Position numbers and translations under genes: made by a program. DNA of 64,000 bases from Streptomyces sp. NBC_00289 (GTDB lineage Bacteria; Actinomycetota; Actinomycetes; Streptomycetales; Streptomycetaceae), in the NCBI RefSeq assembly GCF_041435115.1, contig NZ_CP108046.1, positions 5,704,001-5,768,000 of the forward strand, given 5' to 3'. The notes under the pieces are model-generated. The model saw only the letters and a list, made by a program, of their open reading frames with translations. It had not been told where the DNA came from and searched no databases. Of this stretch, positions 52,008 to 59,063 are shown piece after piece. Every line of letters starts with the position of its first letter. The first letter of the stretch is position 1.

Positions 52008-53123
52008 GTGGGTGCGACAGCCGGGCCCGTCTGGGGGCGTGCCGAGCAGCAGGACTTCCGCAGCCGGGTGCGCGGGACCCTGCTCGGGGCGGCCGTCGGG
52101 GACGCGCTGGGCGCGCCGGTCGACGGGCTGGACCTCGACGCCATCCGGGAGGCGCACGGCGCCGAGGGCGTGGTGGACCTGGCCCCCGCCTACGGGCGGC
52201 GCGGCGCCGTCACGCATCTCACCCAGCTCACCCTCTTCACCGTCGACGGGCTCATCCGCGCCCAGGTCCGCCGGGACACCGGCGCCTGGCATCCGCCGAC
52301 CGATCTGCACCGGGCGTATCTGCGCTGGGCCGCCACGCAGCGCGACTGGGGCCCCGACGAGCGCCGCAAGGAAGACGGGTGGCTGGCACGCGAGGAGTGG
52401 CTGTACGCGCGCCGGGACCCGTCGCGGGCCCTGCTGCTCGGGCTCGGGGACGAGACCATGGGGACCCTCGACGCGCCCAAGAACCCCGGTGCGGCCGGAC
52501 CCGAGGCGGTCGCCCGGTCCGCGCCCTTCGGGCTGCTCGTCGGATGGGAACCGCAGCTCGTCGTGCAGCTCGCCGTGGAGTGCGCCGCGCAGACCCACGG
52601 GCATCCCACCGCCTACCTGTCGGCGGGCGCGTACGCCGTGATCGTGCACGCGCTGGCCTGCGGCGAGGACCTCGACGGGGCCGTGCAGCGGGCGCTCGCC
52701 CTGCTCGCCGGACGGGCCGGAAACCCGCCGGTCTCGGACGCCCTGCAGCACGCGCTGGGCGCGGTACGGCAGGGGATGCCCTCTCCGGCCCGGGTCGAGG
52801 AGCTCATCGCGGGCGGTACGGCGGAGGGGCTGCTGGCCGCCGCCGTGTACTGCGCGCTCGTCGGCGAGGACGTACGGCACGGGCTGCGCCTGGCCGTGAA
52901 CCACGAGGGGCCGTCCGCCGCCGCGGGTGCCCTGACCGGCGGCCTCCTCGGTGCCCTGTACGGCGAGACGGCCCTCCCGCCGGCCTGGCTGGCCGAGCTG
53001 GAGGGCCGTCCCACGCTGCTGGAACTGGCGGACGACTTCGCGATGGAGATGACCCAGGGTCCCGCGTTGCACGGTCCGGCGGGGTCGTCCCCCGGGTGGC
53101 TGGCGCGCTACCCGAGGGCCTGA
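52008..53123 (+). CDS. ADP-ribosylglycohydrolase family protein
   Basis: A 371-residue protein of the DraG/ARH fold. The opening RVRGTLLGAAVGDALGAPVD is the family signature, THLTQLTLFTVDGLI holds the Thr-rich metal region (usually TDDT), and NHEGPSAAAGALTGGLLGAL closes the barrel. The canonical double Asp of the metal site is replaced by TQLT, so removal of ADP-ribose is uncertain. The GTG at 52008 follows AGGGAGG; the frame is open further upstream. Confidence 0.78.
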   Translation: MGATAGPVWGRAEQQDFRSRVRGTLLGAAVGDALGAPVDGLDLDAIREAHGAEGVVDLAPAYGRRGAVTHLTQLTLFTVDGLIRAQVRRDTGAWHPPTDLHRAYLRWAATQRDWGPDERRKEDGWLAREEWLYARRDPSRALLLGLGDETMGTLDAPKNPGAAGPEAVARSAPFGLLVGWEPQLVVQLAVECAAQTHGHPTAYLSAGAYAVIVHALACGEDLDGAVQRALALLAGRAGNPPVSDALQHALGAVRQGMPSPARVEELIAGGTAEGLLAAAVYCALVGEDVRHGLRLAVNHEGPSAAAGALTGGLLGALYGETALPPAWLAELEGRPTLLELADDFAMEMTQGPALHGPAGSSPGWLARYPRA

Positions 53124-53162
53124 CCCCCCTGTCCCGGAGCCGGCACCACCTGCCCGAAGGGC

Positions 53163-54740
53163 TCAGTCCTTCACCGGTGTCCTGACCGCCGCGTCCTCCG
53201 GCTCGCCCGCCGGAGTCGGGATCGCGGCGGCTGCCGTACCGTCCCCGTCGGTGTTGACGCGTTCGATGACCGCCAGCCGCTCCGGGGTGTCCTCCGGCTT
53301 CAGGAAGCCGACGAGGATGTACAGGACCAGGGACACGGCCAGGGGTACGGACACCTGGTACTGGAGCGGGACTCCGCCGTCGACGTTCCAGCTGATCGGG
53401 TAGTTGACCAGCCAGAAGGCCAGCAGTCCCAGCGCCCAGCTGGTGAGCGCGGCCGTCGGTCCGGAGCGGCGGAACGGGCGGAGCAGGCCCAACATCATCG
53501 GGATCGCGATCGGGCCCATCAGACCGGCGACCCACTTGATGACGACGGTGATGATGTCCTTGAAGGCGGGGGAGTTGACCTGCGTGGCCACCGCCATGGA
53601 CAGGGCGAGGAAGACCACCGTGGTCACGCGGGCCGCGATCAGGCCGGACCGTTCGCCCCAGCCCCGGGCCCGGGACGACACCACCGGCGCCACGTCACGG
53701 GTGAAGACGGCGGCGATCGCGTTGGCGTCGGAGGAGCACATGGCCATCGTGTGGGAGAAGAAGCCGACGATGACCAGGCCCAACAGGCCGTGTGGCAGCA
53801 GCTGTTCGGTCATCAGGCCGTAGGAGTCCGAGCCGTCCGGCTTCTGTGCGTGGACCAGCAGCGGGGACATCCACATCGGGAAGAACAGGACCACCGGCCA
53901 GACCAGCCACAGCGCCGCCGACAGCCGCGCCGACCGCTCGGCCTCCTTCGCGCTGCCCGTCGCCATGTAGCGCTGGGCCTGGTTGAGCATGCCGCCGTTG
54001 TACTCGAAGAGCTTGATGAAGAGGAAGGCCAGCAGAAAGACCGTGGTGTACGGGCCGACCAGCGGCTTGCCGTGGCCCTGCAGGGCGGGCTCGTCCCACG
54101 CCCCGAAGAACCCGATGCCCTTGTCGTTCAGCTTCAGCACCACCGCGACGAACATCGCGACGCCGGCCAGCAACTGGATGACGAACTGGCCGAGTTCGGT
54201 CAGCGCGTCCGCCCACAGACCGCCGATCGTGCAGTAGATGGCGGTGATCGCACCGGTGATGAGGATGCCCTGGTTGAGGGAGATGCCCGTGAAGACGGAC
54301 AGCAGCGTGGCGATCGCGGCCCACTTCGCGCCCACGTCCACGATCTTCAGCAGCATGCCGGACACGGCAAGGGCCTGCTGGGTCTTGAGGTCGTAGCGGT
54401 TCTTCAGGTACTCCAGGGGCGACGCCACGTGCAACCGCGACCGGAGGCGGTTGATGCGCGGGGCGAACAGCTTGGAGCCGATGGCGATGCCCAGCGCGAT
54501 GGGGAAGGACCAGGTGATGAAGGAGGTGACGCCGTAGGTGTAGGCGATGCCCGCGTACCCGGTGAACATCACCGCGCTGTAGCCCGACATGTGGTGCGAG
54601 ATGCCGGACAGCCACCACGGCATCTTGCCGCCGGCCGTGAAGAAGTCGCTGACGTTGTCGACGCGCTTGTGCGACCACACGCCGATCGCCACCATCACAC
54701 CGAAGTAACCGATGAGCACGGCCCAGTCGAGACTGTTCAT
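53163..54740 (-). CDS. Sodium:solute symporter (SSS family)
   Basis: A 525-residue polytopic membrane protein with about 13 hydrophobic helices. SSS signatures include DWAVLIGYFGVMVAIGVWSH, the GKMPWWLSGISHHMSGYSAV loop of substrate-binding helix 1, and IYCTIGGLWADALTELGQFV. It imports a solute with Na+; the solute is not known. GGAAGGGGG precedes the ATG at 54740. It is convergent with the ADP-ribosylglycohydrolase gene and shows no regulatory palindrome. Confidence 0.88.
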   Translation of the reverse strand: MNSLDWAVLIGYFGVMVAIGVWSHKRVDNVSDFFTAGGKMPWWLSGISHHMSGYSAVMFTGYAGIAYTYGVTSFITWSFPIALGIAIGSKLFAPRINRLRSRLHVASPLEYLKNRYDLKTQQALAVSGMLLKIVDVGAKWAAIATLLSVFTGISLNQGILITGAITAIYCTIGGLWADALTELGQFVIQLLAGVAMFVAVVLKLNDKGIGFFGAWDEPALQGHGKPLVGPYTTVFLLAFLFIKLFEYNGGMLNQAQRYMATGSAKEAERSARLSAALWLVWPVVLFFPMWMSPLLVHAQKPDGSDSYGLMTEQLLPHGLLGLVIVGFFSHTMAMCSSDANAIAAVFTRDVAPVVSSRARGWGERSGLIAARVTTVVFLALSMAVATQVNSPAFKDIITVVIKWVAGLMGPIAIPMMLGLLRPFRRSGPTAALTSWALGLLAFWLVNYPISWNVDGGVPLQYQVSVPLAVSLVLYILVGFLKPEDTPERLAVIERVNTDGDGTAAAAIPTPAGEPEDAAVRTPVKD

Positions 54741-54900
54741 GCGCCCCCTTCCAGAGTCCGCCGCCAGGGTCAGGCATGTGAACTCTGGGTTGGGTGGCAT
54801 GGGCAGGGCAAGGAAGGGGTAAGTAAAGGGAGCGTAAAATAGTTCTGTGCGGTGACTCGCGTCTATGTATGTGAACTAGACGAGTGGCTGAAAAGTACGG

Positions 54901-55689
54901 TCAGCGCATCAGCTCCCCAGCGTTGACCAGCAACGACTGTCCCGTGATGGCCCGCGCCCGGTCCGAGGCCAGGAACACCGCCGCGTCCGCCACGTCCCCG
55001 TCCGTCGCCAGCTCGGGCAGCGCCATCCGCCCGGTCAGCCGTTCCAGCACCTCGGCCTCCGGCACGCCCTCGGTGTGGGCCGTGAACTGCACGTACGCCT
55101 GCACCGGCGGACCCCACATCCAGCCGGGCAGCACGGTGTTGACCCGGATACGGTGCGGCCCGAGCTCCCGCGCCAGCGAGTACATGGCACTGGTCAGCGC
55201 CCCCTTGGAGGCCGCGTACGCCGCCTGCCGCACCTGCGACGGGGCGGCCACCGCCGACTGCGTCCCGATGAACACGACCGAGCCCTCGCAGCTCTTCAGC
55301 GCCGGCAGACACGCCCGCGTCATCCGCAGCGTGCCCAGCAGGTTCACGTCGATCACCGACAGCCAGGTCGCGAAGTCCGCGTCCTCGACGCCGCCGAAGT
55401 GGGAGTCCCAGGCCGCCACATGCACCACGGCGTCGATCCGCCCGAACCGCTCCCGCGCCAGCGCCGCCAGCGCCTCGCACTGCCCCTCGTCGGTGATGTC
55501 GGTCGCCCGGTACGCGGTGTGGGCCCCGTCCGGATCGATCTCGGCCGCGCTCTTCGCGAGGTTCGCCTCGGTCCGCGCCCCCAGCACGGCGTTCCCGCCG
55601 TCGCGTACGACGGCCGCCGCGACCTGATGGCCGAGTCCGGCGCCGACTCCGGAGACGACGACGGTCCTGCCCGCGAGTAGTGCTGACAT
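54901..55689 (-). CDS. SDR-family oxidoreductase
   Basis: A 262-residue short-chain dehydrogenase: VVVSGVGAGLGHQVAAAVVR cofactor loop, VVHVAAWDSHFG in place of NNAG, catalytic Ser and YxxxK in GTQSAVAAPSQVRQAAYAAS KG, and the C-terminal AITGQSLLVNAGE. It would oxidise or reduce a hydroxyl/keto group. GGGAGG precedes the ATG. The perfect TetR operator at 55718, shared with the divergent EthD-like gene, places it in the inferred regulon 15 kb away from the next member. Confidence 0.85.
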   Translation of the reverse strand: MSALLAGRTVVVSGVGAGLGHQVAAAVVRDGGNAVLGARTEANLAKSAAEIDPDGAHTAYRATDITDEGQCEALAALARERFGRIDAVVHVAAWDSHFGGVEDADFATWLSVIDVNLLGTLRMTRACLPALKSCEGSVVFIGTQSAVAAPSQVRQAAYAASKGALTSAMYSLARELGPHRIRVNTVLPGWMWGPPVQAYVQFTAHTEGVPEAEVLERLTGRMALPELATDGDVADAAVFLASDRARAITGQSLLVNAGELMR

Positions 55690-55717
55690 CGGGTACCTCC
55701 CGGCTCTGGTGCTGCAT

Positions 55718-55732
55718 CTGACGGTCCGTCAG
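55718..55732. promoter_or_regulatory. TetR-type operator, CTGACG-N3-CGTCAG (perfect)
   Basis: Perfect palindrome with GTC spacer in the 81-bp gap between the SDR (29 bp away) and the EthD-like gene (38 bp away), so one site could control both directions. Confidence 0.7.
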
Positions 55733-55770
55733 AGTAGGAGCGACCGCAGCATGACGGAAGGGGAGCGCCC

Positions 55771-56610
55771 ATGTCCGATGCCACCCGCAGTGGCGTGTAC
55801 GCCGAGCTCGCCGCCGTGGGCCCGTACGGCGTCCGCCCCGGCCACGCGCTCATCACGATGGTCGAACCGCACCCGGGCCACGAGTACGCGTACAACCGCT
55901 GGTACGAGGACGACCACTACTACGCCGGCGCGATGGCCATGCCCTGGATGTACGCCGGCCGCCGCTGGGTGGCGACCCGGGACCTCCAACTCCTGCGCCG
56001 GCCCGAGAAGTCGGCGATCGCCCAGCCGGTCACCGCCGGCTGCTACCTCTCCACGTACTGGATCACCGACGGCCGCTACGACGACCACATGAAGTGGACG
56101 GTCGGCATCAACAAGCGCCTCAACCGAGACGGCCGCGTCTACCAGGACCGTACGCACGTCTTCACCGCGTTCCAGGACCACGAGGCGACCGTGTACCGCG
56201 ACGGCGCTGCCGGACCCCGCGACTTCCACGCCCTCGACCACCCCTACGCCGGGCTCGTCCTCGAGGTGATCGACAGCGAGTCGTCCGAGCAGCGGGACGA
56301 GCTGCTGGAGTGGCTGCGGTCCCGGCACCTGCCCAAGCGGGTGGCGGGCACGCCGGCCGCGCTGGTGACCGTCTTCCGGCCCACCCCGCTGCCCGGCGAC
56401 CGGATGACGTACGTCAAGCAGGTCGAGGGCGTCGGCACCCGGCTCACGCTGCTGTGGTTCCTGGAGACGGACCCGCGGGAGTGCTGGGAGGCCTGCTTCA
56501 CCGGCCTCGACGAGGCGGTCACCGAGTCAGGGCTGGGCCGGACGGAACTGCTGGCGCCGTTCATCCCCACGATTCCGGGCACCGACACCTACGTGGACCG
56601 ACTCCGCTGA
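55771..56610 (+). CDS. EthD-like/dimeric alpha-beta barrel protein
   Basis: A 279-residue soluble protein. ALITMVEPHPGHEYAYNRWY followed by EDDHYYAGAMAMPWMYAGRR is the type of start found in EthD/ABM-like dimeric barrels, and the second half repeats the pattern (GTPAALVTVFRPTPLPGDRM). Members bind small hydrophobic molecules or act as accessory enzymes of oxidation; many homologues in degradation clusters are of unknown role. GGAAGGGGAG precedes the ATG. It shares the operator at 55718 with the divergent SDR. Confidence 0.7.
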   Translation: MSDATRSGVYAELAAVGPYGVRPGHALITMVEPHPGHEYAYNRWYEDDHYYAGAMAMPWMYAGRRWVATRDLQLLRRPEKSAIAQPVTAGCYLSTYWITDGRYDDHMKWTVGINKRLNRDGRVYQDRTHVFTAFQDHEATVYRDGAAGPRDFHALDHPYAGLVLEVIDSESSEQRDELLEWLRSRHLPKRVAGTPAALVTVFRPTPLPGDRMTYVKQVEGVGTRLTLLWFLETDPRECWEACFTGLDEAVTESGLGRTELLAPFIPTIPGTDTYVDRLR

Positions 56611-56679
56611 CACGGCGAGGGACCGGCCGCGCCGATCGGCTCGGCTCGTCCGGTCAGCGCACACCTTCGGCTCGTCCGG

Positions 56680-58857
56680 TCACTTCAGCTCGTCCGGGCA
56701 GGGCGTGCCCCGGGGCAGCGTGTACGGGGCCGCCAGCCGGTAGATCCCCGCCTTCGGCGCGATCAGCATGGTCCACTGGTCGCCCTCCGCGTCCTCCTCC
56801 GTCTCCAGCAGGCAGCCGTTGGCGTTGTCGTACGTCTTCGGCGTGCCCTCGGCCCGGTCCTTGGACGCCTCCGTCTCCTGCGGCGGCGCGAGCTTCTTGC
56901 CTTCGGCGTCGACGATGCTCAGCCACGGCGAGTACGGGATACGGATCAGGACGCGGCCCGCCTTCTGCACCTCCATCGTCATCTCGCCCTGCTCGGCGCG
57001 CTCGACGACGGCGTTGGGTTCGGCCAGCGGCGCCGGATCGGTCACCTGGAACAACTGCCAGTTCGCGTCGCCCCAGACCTGGTTCAGATACGACATGCCC
57101 CGCTGCACCAGCGCCCGCTCGCGCTCGCCGCCGCCGTTCCCGTCGGGCTCGTCCTTCGGCACCACCACGAAGTGCACCGCCCAGCGCTGCAGCCACTCGT
57201 GGTAGTTCGCCGAGTTGAGCGTGTCGTCGTAGAAGAGCGGGTTGCGCTCCATGTCGGCCTGCCGGTTCCAGCCGCGAGCCAGGTTCACGTAGGGGGCGAG
57301 GGCAGAGGCCTCGCGGTGGGAGCGGGCGGGGACGACCTCCACCCGGCCCTTCTCGGCGCCGACCTTCTGCAGTTCGTTGACGAGCGGTGCCAGCTCACGC
57401 GCCCAGGACGCCGTCGGCGTCGTGTGGATGATGTCGTCGACCGACTTGAAGCCGATCCAGCCGACGAAGCCGACGAAGGCCAGCACGACCGTGTACCACT
57501 TGCGCGACCGCGGCACCGTGAAGGGCAGCGCCGCCACCAGGGCCACCCCCGCGAACAGCATCCCCAGCCGCGAGATGTTGGACCCGATCTGCGAGCTGAC
57601 CAGCCAGACCATGACGATCGAGAAGGCGTACACCCCGGCCGTGAGCCGGACCGTCCGCCACTCCTTGGGGACCAGGAACAGGACCAGGAGCGCGTACGAC
57701 AGCGGCAGGATCACCGAGTAGATCGTCATCGGCTGGGTCCCGGAGAAGGGGAACGCCCAGGCCGACACCGCCACCACGGCCGCCGGGGCGAGGCCCAGCG
57801 CCCAGGCGCCCGGCCGCCGCTTCTGCAGGAACAGCGCCACCGCCACCAGGCCCACGAACAGGCCCGCGACCGGCGACGACATCGTCGCGAGCGCGGCCAG
57901 CGGAGCGGCGCACAGCGCCTTCGCCCAGCGTTTGTAGCGCCAGCGGTGCGGCCAGCAGAACACGACGGCGACGGCGCCCAGCGCGAAGACCGTGCCCAGA
58001 CCGAAGGTCACGCGCCCCGAGGCCGCGTTGCACAGGAACGCGAGAACCCCCGCGAGGGAGGCCCACAGCGGGTTCCGCACCGAGCGGCTGCGCAACAGGA
58101 TCATCGTCAGCAGCCCGGCCGAGATCGTCCCCGCGATCATCATCGTGGTCCGGACACCGAGCACCGACATCAGGTACGGCGAGACCACGCTGTACGACAC
58201 CGGGTGCATACCGCCGTACCAGGCGAGGTTGTACGCCGAGTCCGGATGCCGGCCGACGAACTCGGCCCACGCGTCCTGCGCCGCGAGGTCGCCGCCACTG
58301 TTGGCGAAAGTGAAGAACCAAACGATGTGCAGCACACCGGACAGCGCGGTGATGGACAGGACGGGGTGCAGCAGCAGCCGCTCGCGCACCGCGAGCACGA
58401 ACTCCCACGCCGCGGACCGCACCGAGCGGGGTCCACCGTCGCCCGGGGCACGCGCCTCGTCGGCGCGAGCGCTCCCCGGACGGTTCTCGTCCGCGTGAGC
58501 CCCGACCGCACCGGCCTCGGCCGGGCGAGCTTCGTCCGGGCCGGCGTCCTCGGTGCGCGCGCCGTCGGCGGGCTCGTTGTCAGCGGGCGCGCTGTCGGCG
58601 GGTGTGCCGTCCGCGCGCGGGTCGTCCGGGCGACGGTTGTCGGTACGAGCGCTGTCCGGGCGACGACTGTCACTACGAGCGCTGTCGGCGCGACCGTTGT
58701 CCGGACGAGCCGTGTCCGTCCGGGTGCCGCCCTTACGGGCGTTGTCCGTACGGCCGTGCTCGCGGCCCTTCGGTTCGGGCGCGGGCACGCGTATTCGTGA
58801 GCCGGCCCCCGATCCTGGATCGGCGTCGTCGGCGCGTGTCGGCTCCGCAGTGGCCAC
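56680..58857 (-). CDS. Large membrane protein, glycosyltransferase-C-like, with charged repeat N-terminus
   Basis: A 725-residue protein. Residues 1-145 are low-complexity RxDxAR/ADGxxAD-type text; residues 160-480 hold about 11 membrane helices with WYGGMHPVSYSVVSPYLM in an extracytoplasmic loop, and the C-terminal 240 residues are soluble (ANYHEWLQRWAVHFVVVPKD, GRVLIRIPYSPWLSIVDAEG). The shape resembles lipid-linked sugar glycosyltransferases of the GT-C type, but I see no diagnostic catalytic motif beyond this. GTG start at 58857. Function unknown. Confidence 0.65.
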   Translation of the reverse strand: MATAEPTRADDADPGSGAGSRIRVPAPEPKGREHGRTDNARKGGTRTDTARPDNGRADSARSDSRRPDSARTDNRRPDDPRADGTPADSAPADNEPADGARTEDAGPDEARPAEAGAVGAHADENRPGSARADEARAPGDGGPRSVRSAAWEFVLAVRERLLLHPVLSITALSGVLHIVWFFTFANSGGDLAAQDAWAEFVGRHPDSAYNLAWYGGMHPVSYSVVSPYLMSVLGVRTTMMIAGTISAGLLTMILLRSRSVRNPLWASLAGVLAFLCNAASGRVTFGLGTVFALGAVAVVFCWPHRWRYKRWAKALCAAPLAALATMSSPVAGLFVGLVAVALFLQKRRPGAWALGLAPAAVVAVSAWAFPFSGTQPMTIYSVILPLSYALLVLFLVPKEWRTVRLTAGVYAFSIVMVWLVSSQIGSNISRLGMLFAGVALVAALPFTVPRSRKWYTVVLAFVGFVGWIGFKSVDDIIHTTPTASWARELAPLVNELQKVGAEKGRVEVVPARSHREASALAPYVNLARGWNRQADMERNPLFYDDTLNSANYHEWLQRWAVHFVVVPKDEPDGNGGGERERALVQRGMSYLNQVWGDANWQLFQVTDPAPLAEPNAVVERAEQGEMTMEVQKAGRVLIRIPYSPWLSIVDAEGKKLAPPQETEASKDRAEGTPKTYDNANGCLLETEEDAEGDQWTMLIAPKAGIYRLAAPYTLPRGTPCPDELK

Positions 58858-59063
58858 CTGAAGGTACTCCCCGTGGGGTCCGTGTTCTGTTCTCGGCCGC
58901 GTCCCGTTCCCCGCGCGTTGCCGGCCGCGTCCTGGCGGGCTCAGCGGCCCCGTCCCGTGAACGGCGGCCTGCCCCGTCTCGCGACGCTAGCACGCACCCC
59001 GCCGGGCGGAACCCCGGGAGGGGCCGACCGGCGGGGGTGCGCGGGCGCGTCACGGGCGCCGGC

